Of a DNA stretch of 64,000 nt, positions 20,553 to 32,580 are shown piece by piece (the stretch's first letter is position 1; every line of letters starts with the position of its first letter). The position numbers and the translations under genes are program-made. The stretch is taken from assembly GCA_031002005.1 (NCBI GenBank), contig JARYHS010013630.1, positions 238,459,539 to 238,523,538 of the forward strand, read 5' to 3'. The stretch is from Vandiemenella viatica (taxonomy: Eukaryota; Arthropoda; Insecta; Orthoptera; Morabidae). The notes beneath the pieces are model-generated. The model was not told the DNA's origin. It made no database searches and worked only from the letters and a program-made list of their open reading frames with translations.

Positions 20553-23030
20553 ATTCCCAAAACTGTGTGAACATTTAAATAATTTGGTCAGATTTGCAAT
20601 CAACTATTCTGGTTCCAGGTTGGTTAGTTTTGATTTTGCTGGACTGGTCAGATGTTGACTGTCTTAAGTTTGGCATAAATCCTGTCATGCGCACCAGAAT
20701 TCAGCTGGGACGAATTTTGAAACGGGGCTTAGTATTCTAGTTTCTAAAGAATTCCATATCGACCAGCTTAATAAGACTCACACTACCTGCACACAAGAAT
20801 AATGTTATTATACAGCTTTCATAACATGTATGAAATAGTTTACAAAGCAAAGCATCATTTGTTCTATAGTGCGGATATTTTGTGAAGTCCAGGACGCTCT
20901 TCTCACTGTGTTCGGCTTTCTTCAAAACCGCACAGAGCCTGGTGGATGACTAAGCAATGGTTTTCGGGAGTACGTGCCTTCGTTTACCGATACAACCAAC
21001 CAGATTTCGGTTATTCTTTATTTTCTGAAACTACTCCAGACGAATGCCGTTCTGATGATATTCCCTATATCTGGTACAACTCTTTAGAAAATGTCTCCTT
21101 CCAGTTTCCGAAGTGCCATTTAATAAATAATAGCATGTTTAAAAGTTTCTGGTGTCTATAAATAGACCTACCATCATCCTTCCAGTATCTGGAGGAACTG
21201 GAATGGAGTGTGAAGGTTGCAATATTCAAAGAACTAAGAGAAATCCTTGATTATCACGCTAACCAGTCACATCGACGTTGCAATATAGGAACCAGTGCGT
21301 TATTTTAGGAAATTATATGAAGAGTGATTTGCTTGGAAATTCACTATTTGCTTAAACGTTTGTACAACTATGTGAAGAAATTATTTGGTGTTTTCTTTCT
21401 GTCACCTGCGTCTATAATGTACATGATATGATATGGGCTATGGTGTTCTCCTTATTTTTGATAAATATGGGCAAGATAGTTACAGATATTAATAAAATCA
21501 TCGAGAAAAAAAGGCAGAACAATAATATTTGCAAACAAATTAAAAGTTTTCTGAATTTAGTAGAGAATAACATAATATTAACTACTCACAATATCCGGCG
21601 TCGATTGGTCATGAAACCCCCCTTTCACTCATTCTGGCGAAATTTTAAATAGTCCTTTTTTCGGTAATATTAGTGTTATTAGTCAGATAATTGTTCGCAT
21701 GTAACCATGTCATTCACAATGACATGTTACAGTTCTTTACAATATTTGAGTTACCACTCAATTTTCTCTTGCTAGGAATAAGTCGCGGTGCGTTGTAATG
21801 CTCATTACTTTATTTATTCCATTGTTAATATTCAAAACATTGGGTATTGCTTTATATTTAAAAATTATGGAGTAACATTTTTTAAAAAAACTGTATTTAA
21901 ATTCGATCTTCACAATTTCCATAGCCATAACCATATGTTCGTTTTTGTCACTGCTACCTGCATTTAGTGATTAAGAAAGTCAGCGTGTTATCTTTTGAGG
22001 ACTTTCGTAATAATGCTTGGAAACGTCAGTTTAAAAAAAATAATGTATTGGAATTAACGTAAGCTGTAAGGAAATCTTTCTAATTTCTAACAATTTTGGG
22101 AATCCTTACTAAAAATTAGGGCTTTTCGTACATACTTGTAATGAGTACCGCGTTTTATTTTAGCTTTGGGTTAAGGCAGAAATTAGACTAATTTGTGTAA
22201 CTATTTCCCAAATGGTTCCATCGTAAGGATGTGAGAAGCCAAGATGGCTAATTGTTGTTTAGATTTAACTTGCAATAAGTATTAGATTTTGTTTTTTGTT
22301 GTCATAGTTACATGTCCGCTGTAGTGGTGATTTATAATAAAAATTAGTGCTACCTTCATTCGGTTCCTATTTAGGAAGATGTACTTTTAAGAATATTTGA
22401 AATAATTTAGTTTTTTGTGCAACTGTAAAATCTACCTTTTGCTGCACTCCCGACTACCAGGATTGACCAAGCAGGAGTGAATTTTGACACACTATTTCCT
22501 GTAAGAATAAACGAAATGTCTAGAGTAATATAGGAACGAAAGAAGGTAATTTTTTTTATTATAAATCCTGTTTATACTGTTAAGGAACAATTGACAGCTG
22601 TTCAAAAGTGTAATCGACATCCTTTTTTAAAAATAGTTTAAAGTTTCACACGTTGCAATGTACTAAATGTATTTGCAGCTGAAACAATAAATCAACCAAT
22701 CGACAAGCAAATATGCTGCTCTTCCATTTTCAATATCTATCAATTTCAAAATTATTCCATTCCCATGCAAATAAAGCTAACATCTACGATGGACTGAACA
22801 TATGTTTTACACGGCTTTTCTTTTATAAGAATCTCAGTGAAGAATTCCAAGAGGCGATAAGCGTTTAATGATTGCACTACATACGGATGAACGCTCTGTT
22901 GTCTTCAAGCATTGTAGAGTAACTATTGGCAGTTAATGAGCATACTACGATAAAACTCCCCTGTTTTCAAGGAGACGATAAACATATTTACTAGCATACT
23001 GTGTACGAACGAAGGTTTTTTTTTTTTTTT
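20553..23030. other. No recognised feature
   Basis: About 2.5 kb of AT-rich DNA. No open frame resembles a known family, and no long repeat was noticed apart from homopolymer runs (poly-T near 23018-23032). Confidence 0.4.
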
Positions 23031-23129
23031 TTTACTTCTATCCTATCACGGATTCAAGCGATGCTATGAAGGAAGTTAGGTCCACGTGCACACTCACAAT
23101 ATAGGACGTGAATACAAAGGCGTCTTTGT

Positions 23130-23405
23130 TCCTGAGGGTTATGAAAGCGGCGGCCGGGTGGGAGGGGAGCACAAAACGACGCCGATACTCCTGCAGCTGC
23201 AAGCCGCCGCCATGGCGGGGTCGCCAGGCAACGCACTCCAAGCTATCCCCTCCACACCGCCTCAACCAGTCCGGGCGGAACAGCTCAGTCAGACACCACT
23301 CGGCCGCCACGCCGGCAGGACAGAACTAACGCGCGCGGGCAACGCACTGCTGTGGCGGGCAGAGCGGTGGGCAAGGTGCTCTGTAGGCGTTTGCGGGCTC
23401 TGAGC
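23130..23405. other. GC-rich island of unknown nature
   Basis: About 275 bases with many CpG and C/G-rich words (GGCGGCCGGG, GCCGCCGCCATGGCGG, ACGCGCGCGGG) in an AT-rich setting. Open frames occur on both strands but resemble nothing I know. It could be a CpG island or promoter, or a GC-rich repeat copy. Confidence 0.4.
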
Positions 23406-23580
23406 ACAGAGTGGGAAGCCAAATCGCAAGCAGTTTCGCTGTCGTTGCCAGCCAGATTTTCATCTGAGCCAATAACCGGTAAAAAGTAAACTCGTTTGGT
23501 CGTAATGACCTATCAGGTGTAAGTGATCTATAGTTTAACATGGACTATGAACCACGGAAGCAGTCTGGCGCACTTCACAT

Positions 23581-23719
23581 TACACAGCAAGCTGTGTTGG
23601 AGGTGAAGGTCGGGTTAAGTGCCTGTGAAAACCCCAGCCGAAATAGGCATTAGAACCGGGGACCTTTCGATCTCTAGGTAGAGGTCTTAACAACCACTGA
23701 GCCACCAGGCCGCTCTGAC
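23581..23719 (-). mobile_element. Second SINE type, tRNA-like head
   Basis: On the minus strand: box-A-like TGGCTCAGTGG, then box-B-like GGTTCTAATGCC about 50 bases later, in a GGCCTGGTGGCTCAGTGG context. The spacing fits a pol III promoter. It is distinct from the main SINE family in this window. The 3' limit is uncertain. Confidence 0.5.
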
Positions 23720-23759
23720 AGATCAGATAAAACATATAAATTGAGGAGTGCACCTCTTC

Positions 23760-24640
23760 TTAAAAACTAAATTACTTTTTGTTTGCATAAATTATCAATA
23801 AAATTTTTATTAATTATTGAAATTACTAATATGAAGAATCAGGATGTTGCTTTACATATTGACAACAACGTTGTACCTATGTTTGACATTAATATACGTT
23901 TATTACAAAATTATTCTTCATCAAATGTTATTAACAATATTATGACACAATTAAACAAACATCTTGAAATTAGACAATGGGTTCATTTTACATCAGCTCT
24001 CAGGGTTTCGATATGTCCGTTCATTAAACTCAGCAGGGAATTAGGTTTTCTGTAGGACGACAATGTGTTGATAGATACGATGAGCGGTGAGTTACCACTT
24101 AGCGGAGGAGCCGAGTCTGCTGTCCGAGGTGATGGTTCTATTTTCTGCTGGCCGTCGGAGACCCACGTCCACACGGATTACGACATGCAACACAAGAACC
24201 ATCACAGACCGCACCGCCATTAGTCGCCGTACAAGACTTTCTGCAGGCTGGCCACGCACTCACCACACGGCTCGCAATCCACTGTACTCTCCACCACCGC
24301 GTCACCCTAGTGGCCACGTTTTGTTGTATGACTGAGTGCTACCCGGCCCAAGGTCGCATTTCAGAATACAGCCGGGTGGTTACCAGTATCTTTGTCACAC
24401 CGTGCACCTGTGCGAGCTATGGGAGCAGCTTCTCGCAAATATTATCCATGTAGTGTAGCAATACACTAAAAAATAAATACATAAACCGCAAAATGACCAA
24501 AGTATACACGAATCACAGCGGATAAGCAGTATAGTACCTAAAGCATCAAGTGTCGGCACGGATAAACCCATAACAGCACGAACCTCCAGTGCTGATGTTG
24601 ATGTGATCACACAGTGTCCAATGATAACATTGTAGCCACA
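23760..24640. other. No recognised feature
   Basis: AT-rich to mixed sequence. The open frame at 23783-24055 is Asn/Ile-rich and unlike any family I know. Confidence 0.35.
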
Positions 24641-24643
24641 GAG

Positions 24644-24690
24644 AAGTTAGCGCACCACTCCGTCTGTCAGGCGATGTGGTGCGCTAACTT
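24644..24690. repeat. Perfect 15-bp stem-loop
   Basis: AAGTTAGCGCACCAC at 24644-24658 is the exact reverse complement of GTGGTGCGCTAACTT at 24676-24690, with a 17-base loop. It may be the ends of a very small fold-back element or a transcribed hairpin. Confidence 0.75.
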
Positions 24691-25605
24691 TAACAGCTGG
24701 CAATCCCTACTTGCGGCCTAAACGTTTTATGTTATTTACATGTCTCTCTCTTAAATTAATTATAATTTATTTTTTTAAGAACAAGTGTACGATTTCTTAG
24801 AAAATTTAAGTAAAAAATACTTGCGGCAACATTTTGATAGGCAACCCAGCAGAATCATATTCTGCTATTAATAATTGTACATAAAAAGTGCAATTCAATC
24901 AAATAATGTAGAAATCATGCAGCCGGATGTTGGACTATTTTTTTGTTCGTATCAGTATTCAACAAAGGCTGGACGTTGAAACAGTGCTACGGCCATTTCC
25001 GGATATGATGACACATGAGTTAAATACTGCATCACCACTCATACGAACACTGCATGAATCATGGCTATCGAATACGTTTCCAAGTTTAGGTCGAATTAGA
25101 TCGTTGTAAGATCTGCCATTATCGCCACAATATTATTCTATTTTATCCTAAAGAGAAACAAATTTTCTGTTGTTATTCCGTTTATAAAACCTTGCAGCAA
25201 ACGTAGTGGCGACTTGTTCTTGAGGGAATTCTACAGGCTTGTCCACACAATGGCATAATGCAAGCAAGGTATGGCAAAGTCATATGGTAAACTCAGCTGG
25301 TATAGCCACATGGCTCCACTGAAAATTCACTGCGTCGACATTATAAAAGGTAATCAGAGAGATAATGAGGATCTGCTCGTTACCGCCGCTGCAGTAATGA
25401 TATCAGAAAGCGAATCGCGTCATGATCCACGAAAATGATGGTTTTGGAATCTTCACACTCTACGAGGTAGTCAGATATAAATGCAGTGGATGAATGATTT
25501 ATTGATGGACGATAGTAATGTGACTTTTGCCTGCTATATACTTATTGGATAACAAGGGCCAATCAACCGCACGCGTCGCCCGCAGCCCACCACACATGTT
25601 ACCCC
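24691..25605. other. No recognised feature
   Basis: AT-rich sequence with only short open frames. Confidence 0.35.
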
Positions 25606-25860
25606 CACCTCCTATGTAGGTGGATTCCCACGGCGCGTAGTTTTGGAGTCCGCGCCACATTAGCCAAAGTGTACGGATCAGCAGCGCCACAGGCTAGCCC
25701 TCACCGCCTCCCCACCACCTTGCCTAATGTCGTTTCAGCCACCCCGGGCCTTAAGCCTTACCGACTGGGTGACGGATAGAGGCGCGCCATCCCCGCAAGC
25801 ACAGGCGGGACCCTTCCCATGGCCCGCTTTTTAGTAACTGGATCTGCCCGGCCTGCAAAT
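25606..25860 (+). repeat. GC-rich dispersed repeat, copy 1
   Basis: Shares a series of blocks in the same order with 36610-36870: TTCCCACGGC, CGCGCCA, GTAC.GATC, CCTCCCCACCAC, GTGTCGTTTCA-like, ACTGGGTGA, GAGGCGC and CTTCCCAYGGCCCG. No coding frame is conserved between copies. Confidence 0.65.
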
Positions 25861-25977
25861 TTGGGAATAGCTTGAGAGTTCTACGCCAGACAAAAAAATC
25901 AATTAACCGCACCACACCGTACGCGCCTCACCTGCACAAAGGGCGAATTAACAATCTAACCTCAATTCAGCTGCCGA

Positions 25978-26219
25978 GCATTGTGGGGTAACGGTTAGCG
26001 TTCTGGCCTCGCATTCGGGAGGACGGCGGCTCGAATCCCCGCCCGAGCATCCAGATTTGGGTTTTCCATGGTTTCCCAAATCACTCCAGGCAAATGCCGG
26101 GATGCTTCCTTCAAAAGGCCATGGCCGAATTCCTTCCCATTCCTTGCCCCCCCCCCCCCATCCTTTCCAGTCTCTAAAGACCTCGCTGTTAAGAGACTTT
26201 AAGCCGTTCAAAAAAAAAT
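25978..26219 (+). mobile_element. tRNA-derived SINE, complete copy
   Basis: Head with box-A-like GGGTAACGGTTAGCG and box B GGCTCGAATCCCC, then the family body (GGGTTTTCCATGG, AATGCCGGGATGC, GGCCATGGCCGAATTC), a C-run, and a 3' end CTTTAAGCCG with an A-rich tail. This is the clearest copy in the window. The 3' end differs from the CGTAAAGCC type of the other copies. Confidence 0.85.
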
Positions 26220-26249
26220 CAATTCAGCTGCCAGCTGCCAGCCGCCACA

Positions 26250-26415
26250 CGTGCAACCCGCATGACTCACGAACACGTGTGTCCACAGCTGCCCGCATGG
26301 GAAGCACATGACTCACGAACACGTGTCCTGCATGTCTGCCCACATAGAATCCAAATGACTCTCGAACACGTGTCCCAAAGCTGCCCGCAAGGTCACTCGA
26401 GCGTGTATCGATCCG
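26250..26415. repeat. Minisatellite, about 47-bp period, E-box in each unit
   Basis: Units begin CATGACTCACGAACACGTGT at 26261 and 26307, with a third diverged unit at about 26354 and a partial fourth near 26390. The steps are 46-47 bp. Each good unit contains CACGTG and a GCTGCCCGCA-like block. Confidence 0.75.
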
Positions 26416-26769
26416 GGTCTCGTGAATCATGGTCCCCCCCCCCCCCGACCAGACCCTGTATAGAGTGTAGAGTAGCTTGAAGTTTATAGATCAAAATGCG
26501 TTTTTTACAAGTTTACATAGCACTTTAGCGTCTTGCTAAATTACGAGAGAAGGTTATACGAGAGAGATGGCGAACTTTTATTGATCAACGTACCATTTAT
26601 TTTATTTATTTTTTTTGTAAAGGAATGTTGAATCAAGCCCTGGCGTACCATCAAACCATCATTAATGGGAAAAAAAATAAATCTAAATACTGTCACCTGA
26701 AATCTTTATATTTGTTACAAGAAACATACATTTTTTATACTAGGCAATAATAACATCAACAGTTTTGTG

Positions 26770-27525
26770 TTTATTTAAATAGATGAAACTAGTGCGACTT
26801 CTGTTGTTGCAAATTAGATGCCAAATAACTTATATTAGGTTCATACTTTGTTTCTTTTAGCAGAATACAAGCTGAAGTGAAGTCGTCTGATAAACGTTTC
26901 CGAAGCGAATCTGTACTGTAGATCATTTCTGAAAATAATGACTCACAGGCATAGCTGGATGAAAATATTGTTAAGATAGACAGTTAAATGTGCCTGGAAC
27001 TGAATTCCAAATTTCTATGATTATGGTACTGGCATTTTTAATCATATTGTTTGATAGTATTGGTAATTCATTAAATTCCAACTCCTTCCTTATTTCGACG
27101 AATTTTTGAGCCCATATTGGACTCAATCAGATGCATTTCCATTTCCTCAATTTCCAACCAATCAATTTTATTCAAGTTAAGTTTATCAGGTAAAGTCACA
27201 TCAGAATACACAATAAACTTGAGTGTTTCCAATAATTCTTTGAACTAAGAAAATCTCGATGAAAATTCTTCCATCGAAGCATTAATTACTGAAGAAAACC
27301 CTTCAGTAAGTTTTAATTGGTCTAGCTTTTCTTGTACTTCCACATCTCTGGTGTTTTTTTTATACCAAGTATGAGAAATATTTGTAATTATTGGAAATTA
27401 TATCGTTACTGAAAACTTGCGGTTTAGCCTCAAAAGCACGCATGAAGCTTCGCATCTTATTCCCTGAAATTCTGGCACATGTACGTAAAAAAATATTAAT
27501 TTTGAAAGCTACATTTTTATTTTTA
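26770..27525 (-). pseudogene. hAT transposase remnant (GTF2I-repeat/ZBED-like type)
   Basis: Minus-strand pieces in order. MRAFEAKPQVF at about 27445-27410 is followed by a stop. Then comes a frame (about 27340-27120) with FSSVINASMEEFSSRFS, a stop, FKELLETLKF and a LEIEEMEMHLIE block. Last is the C-terminal hAT dimerisation block FSSSYACESLFSEM with LRKRLSDDF and YLASNLQQQKSH near 26990-26800. The order and spacing match hAT proteins of the kind annotated as GTF2I-repeat-like. Stops and frameshifts make it inactive. TIRs were not found. Confidence 0.6.
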
Positions 27526-27527
27526 TT

Positions 27528-27600
27528 TTTTTGCTTATGGTTTTACGCCTCGTCGACGTCGAGGTCATTACGCGGGAATGGCAAGGAACGAGAAGGAATG
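27528..27600 (-). mobile_element. SINE 3' fragment
   Basis: The reverse complement carries the family 3' end (GACGTCGACGAGGCGTAAA) with an adjoining A-rich tail. The 5' part is missing. Confidence 0.65.
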
Positions 27601-27788
27601 TGTTTGAAATTAACTGATAAAATCCATTTATTTTGCCCACCATACTCCGAGCAGCATCAGTCTTTATAGAAACAATTTGTATGAATCTACTTCTTTCTCA
27701 GTAAGTCAATTTTTTGCAACTGTACGACTATTTGTGCCTTTGGTGGTTATTAGCAACAATGTTATGGCAATTAATTCTTCCTTGAATT

Positions 27789-28250
27789 TTTTTTTTTTTT
27801 TGCTTTCATCATTCTTTCGATTGGCTTGATGAAATCCTCTCTCCTTTCCTATCTTTTGCTAACCTCTTCATCTCTACATATCCCTTACATCCCACGTCCT
27901 CAATTATCTGCTTCATATATCCTAATCTCTGTCTTTCCCTACAGTTCTTACCTTCGACTGTTCCATCCACTACCAAATTAACCAATCCAGCATGTCTCAA
28001 AATATGACCTACCAGCCTGTCTCTTCTTTCTTTAGGCTTCTTCCACAAACTTCTTTCCTCACCGATCATTTCCAAAACTCGTTCATTTCTTACTTTGTCT
28101 GACCACTTAATTTTCAGCATTCTTCTGTGGGACCACATTTCAAATGCTTAAATTTTCCTTCTTTCCGGTAATCCTAAAGTCCATGTTTCGCTACCGTAAA
28201 GTGCTGTGCTCCACACACAGAGTTTTAAAAAGTTGTTTCTAATTCATAGA
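27789..28250 (-). mobile_element. LINE 3' fragment with poly-A tail
   Basis: The minus strand encodes the C-terminal end of a non-LTR RT protein (HRRMLKIKWSDKVRNE, GEERSLWKK, RLVGHILRHAGLVNL, YMKQIIEDVGC, NQSKE-like: SSSQSKE), then a short 3' UTR and a T-run at 27789-27800 (the poly-A tail). The same family ends at 45072 in the opposite orientation. Strongly 5'-truncated. Upstream the related text ETWTLGLPE can be read to about 28190. Confidence 0.8.
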
Positions 28251-30365
28251 TCAATATTGTGGTAATGGCCTTGGTGGTCATGAATATATATGGTTAATAT
28301 TTATAAATTAAATATTAACCATTAATAAAGGGGATTTTGATTTTAATTTTATGAAGGAGTGAAAATGTGGATTTTGCAAGAATCTCGATGTTAGTTGGAG
28401 TATAGGAGAACTGTCACAATATGACATTTATTTAGTATAAGTGGCGATTACAAGTCCGAGCGAATTTACCGTTAATATTAACACAAGTAGGCAAAAAATC
28501 ACAAAGCAATGCGCAGAGATACAATTAGCAGTCATGAGCAAGCAAACAATTGTGTATTTACTGTTAAATCCATTTCATAATTAATATTCAAGGATGAATG
28601 ACATTTGGAAACAATGTACAATACAAGTTATGATGACCTCAGACATGGCTATCATAATACTGTGACTTTACAGTTAAAAGAAAATCATGGGCGACACGAA
28701 TGACCAATATATCATTCGAAAGTAACTAGTTCTGGCGATGTGACAGTTACAACCGACTGCAGAAATAAATGATTAATGTAAAAATTTCAATAATAGTAAT
28801 GTAAAATATTATCCATTTACACTACTTAATTTTTATACTAACCCACAGTTTTTATCCAATTAGGATGGAACTTTGCACACGTATACTTTAAATTTTGTTT
28901 CAATGTTCTTTATACAAAAATACAATCGACACCATTTGGTCACCATGAAAGTTGGCACATATATATATATATATAGAGAGAGAGAGATGGTTTCTGACCA
29001 AAACAGAATAAATAATAGTTTAAGCGATCTTTTTTCGTGCAGACCAATCTATTGAAACACCATACTTATTGGAAACAATTTACTATCATAGTCCCTAAGC
29101 CATCAACGTAAACAGCATCTGATATTGAAGCAACCGTATACAGCGTGAACGTCAAATTCATAAACACCCCGAATATACAGTAATATACTTTTTATATTTT
29201 TTTTAGTGAAATAGAGTAACCACTGCAGTATGACGGGAGACCCGTGAAGATTTGATGTCAACTATACGCCGGAATTATCCTCCGACAGTTGGTCGATTTC
29301 AGTTTTATATATCGGTATTTCCGATTTTGTTTAACTGTTATGTATAACAATTCTCCTCTGCTCTGTGGACGTTTAATGGGTGAGATACAGTCTATGTTAG
29401 CAGCATAAACACTGTCTGAAATCCACACAATCACGAAAAGAATATTGTAGGATTTCATTATTATCTGATTGTTATTACGCCTTCATTCGAACTTCCGAGA
29501 GTAGATGTGTCGCAGAAAATAGATCATTAGCGAAACTTTCCCCTCCGCTCATGGAATTTTTCTCTCAGACCAGTTTAGCTGCGGCTCCCACACATCTCGG
29601 AAGGTAAGTGAAGGCACATCTTGCTTTTAACAGACAAGTCGATCATAGTATATAAAAATGTTTTCATGCTGTGTGGGCAAAACAGGACTAGGTATACTCA
29701 TCAGAAGTACTTGTCTGTCATCCCACAAATGGTGAGATGACCGACATTATGTCACAGGACTTGTGTTAAGTTAAACTATTAGATCATTCGCTATCCTATT
29801 GTAGGAAGAGTGAAAAGTACACTGTCGATAATTTCAACGTATTAACTTTGACCGTCGTGAAATGTTAACCAAAAGTAGATGTACATTTTTTCCTAAAATA
29901 GTGAGATAAATAAACCGGTTGCATGCTAACGTAGAACTGATAGCACAATTCGATACACAGTTGTTCAATATCTTGTGGTAAATATTAATTCCAACTTCAA
30001 ACGCAACTAGAATATCGTGCGCTGCGTGGCGATAAATGTTTTCGATTAGTGCTGGCTGTGAATCCCCACGATTCGTCGAAGGTCAGTTGTACTAAGGCCT
30101 ATTTTTCATTTCAGAGTTTCAGATAATATTTCAGATCTGTTTGTGAACCTAGCTGGAATCAAAGCCTTGCTTCATCCGACATTTCATACCCTTCAGGTTA
30201 TGTCTACCCTCCTAAACGAAGACATTTGTAAAAATATTTTCTCACATTTGGTTCCTTGCCCTAAATAACACTCTTCGACTACTTGATTTAAAGACTTTAC
30301 GCCAAGGCTGCAAGCTAACTAGTGTGTACTGGTGTATTTAATTTAATAGCTATAGTGCGTTCAGT
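28251..30365. other. No recognised gene; microsatellite at 28958-28987
   Basis: About 2.1 kb of AT-rich DNA. The only structure seen is an (AT)n(AG)n run near 28958-28987. Open frames here are short and of no known family. Confidence 0.4.
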
Positions 30366-30368
30366 TAA

Positions 30369-30543
30369 CAGAGGCGGCTCAAGGTCACTCAGTTCTATGC
30401 CCACTCCGCTGCCTTTACCCCTACATGCGAAGGGGAAATTTACCACTTACCTTTCTGTACACAGTGTACAGCCTAGAGAGGTTGGAAGAGTGGGGGTGGT
30501 GGGGTGAGGAGCGGGGCCAGAGGAAGCTGACCTTGAGCCGCCA
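30369..30543. mobile_element. Small hAT-like MITE
   Basis: CAGAGGCGGCTCAAGGTCA at 30369 faces TGACCTTGAGCCGCC ending at about 30541. Ends of this type (CAG.GGCGGCTC) are common in hAT elements. No convincing 8-bp TSD remains, so the call is tentative. Confidence 0.5.
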
Positions 30544-30836
30544 GGTCAAAGTAAACAGGGTATAGAGTAAATTCATTCTCGATATGTTGTACAGTTCATT
30601 GACAATCCGACATAGCAAACGTACAAAAGCATTCCATGACCTTCATACTTTCTTCAGTTGGTTTGTATATCAAAGCTATCAAGTTTCATTTCAGTAAGAA
30701 CTCCACATGTCATATTTGAAAAACACTTAGACCGGTCAAAAAATGGAATTAAACCTCAGTGTTAGCATCGTATAATGTTTAATTTGATTCTGAAATTATA
30801 CGGTCGTAACATTTAATTACAAATGCAGATAATCTT

Positions 30837-30974
30837 CGCGGGTTCGCTGTCGGATTGTGTAGGGGAAAGACGAGCTTTCGGCGGTGAACTCTGCCACCAT
30901 CTGCAGGTCTAATAATGGCGGCAGAGCCGCGGAAAGCTCGACTTTCCCCTACACAATCTGACAGCGAACCCGTG
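30837..30974. repeat. Fold-back element of about 140 bp
   Basis: The outer arms GGGTTCGCTGTCGGATTGTG (30839) and CACAATCTGACAGCGAACCC, with the adjoining AGGGGAAAG/CTTTCCCCT and GAGCTTTC/GAAAGCTC, are reverse complements with few mismatches. The complementarity continues inward (GGCGGTGAACTCTGCC against GGCGGCAGAGCCGC). The whole segment could fold into one long hairpin. Confidence 0.75.
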
Positions 30975-31389
30975 AAAGTTATATTGCAGCGACCCGCCGC
31001 AAAAATCTTCGCTCACACATACAAATGCAGAAGTTACGTAGTACAGTGGGCAATGTGAAGTTTAAGTACCCTGCAAATTAAAACCAAAGAAAGCCATTTT
31101 TTATCAACATTATTATATCAAAAATACTTCGTCACAGTTGTTATCTTTTACTAGTCTGTTGCTCTGATTATTTTCAGTTAGTGTCTAAGAATGTAGATAG
31201 TTTGACAAAGTACGGGGTGGTTGTGAATAGCGTATGTTCATTCGAAAACTTTACACAAATAAAACGCATGAATATTCATTATGTTGTATTTTCACATCTG
31301 GTAAACTCGTTATTGTTCACGTAACATGAAATGTGGAAATATTGTTTCGCTCATGAGAATTTTATGCTGTCCTTACTTTGAAGTTTATG

Positions 31390-32580
31390 AGTAATATGCA
31401 AAAATGGTAAATAACAGGCTCAAAGTAATAGTAGATGCTCTCCTATTAGAAGAACAATGTAGGTTTAGGAAAGGAAGATCCTGCATAGATAATATATTCT
31501 GCCTTAAACAACTACTGGAAAAGAGAAGAGAATTAAATTTAAATACTTTCATTGCTTTATAGATTATTAAAAGGCGTTCGATAAAGTAAATAGACAAAAA
31601 CTATGGGAACTAATGCAGAGAAATGGTATCCAGAACATCTAATACGAGTTATTCAAGATATGTATAGAAGGACACAAATTGTAAATTTGTAATAAATCTA
31701 GGAAATAAACTTACAGAAGAAATAGCGATTAATCAAGGAGTACTCACACTCACTCTTCGATATATATATATAGATGACTTAGTTAGGAAATGGAAGGAAA
31801 ATATCCATCCTGGTATAAAAATAAGCAACAACACTTGTATAAACACTATGTTGTTTGCAAATGACCAATTTATCCTCCAGGAAAATGAAGTTAAAAAACA
31901 ATTGATATACTAAACATTATCGGCAAAGATTACAATCTGCAATTGTCTCGTGCAAAAACGAAAGTTATGCCATGGCAAGGGAAATACCCTATCAGAGTTA
32001 AAATAGTGGTAGACAATCAGCCAATAGAACAAGTCTCCAGCTTTACTTATAACGGATGTGAATTATCTTTTAATGAGGATAACGAGATGAAGAAGAAACT
32101 TCACCGATTTCGGTATATGTGTGGAACAATTCGACACTGAAAGGTAAAGTACGAGAGGAGACGCAACTCAAGTTTTATAAAACAATGGCAGTACCGATTC
32201 TGCTGTATAGCAGTGAAACATGGGTAAATAAAGCACAATACAAAAACAAAATTCAATCATCTTAAATGAAGTTTTTAAGGCCAGTAAAAGGATATTCCCT
32301 AAATGAATGAATGAGGAAGTAATGGAACAACTGAATATCTCCCCGCTAAATGATAGAATTACCCAAAAAAGGGATAACTGGAAGAACCACGTTCTATGGA
32401 TGGGAAATGATAGATTTCCTAAGCTTGCCCTGGAGTACCATCCCACAAGCAGAAGGGACATTGAAAGACCTAGAAAGAGATGGTCGGAAGAATGAGATCG
32501 GAACAGGCTTTTGCCCTATCCATGAAGAGGAAGTAAGCAAACAAGTAAGAATTTTATGCGTAAAGTATTCGTAGTAGTAT
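31390..32580 (+). pseudogene. RTE-like LINE reverse-transcriptase remnant
   Basis: Plus-strand pieces in order: EEQCRFRKGRSCIDNIFCLK, IDYQKAFDKVNRQKLW, LFANDQFILQENE (the LFADD box with D changed to N), AKTKVM, then IEQVSSFTYNGCELSFN and DNEMKKKLHRF, and finally the C-terminal region near 32300-32500 (NEEVMEQLNISPLNDRI, KRDNWKNHVLWMG). Several frameshifts and stops. The layout resembles the RTE-type RT at 39.6-41.3 kb. Confidence 0.75.

Noticed and set aside
23038..23403. Coding gene in the GC-rich block
   Set aside because: Open frames occur in several phases on both strands, as expected for GC-rich DNA lacking stop codons, and none shows a known motif.
25978..26040. Functional tRNA gene
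   Set aside because: The box A/box B pattern belongs to the SINE head. No intact cloverleaf can be drawn, and the SINE body follows directly.
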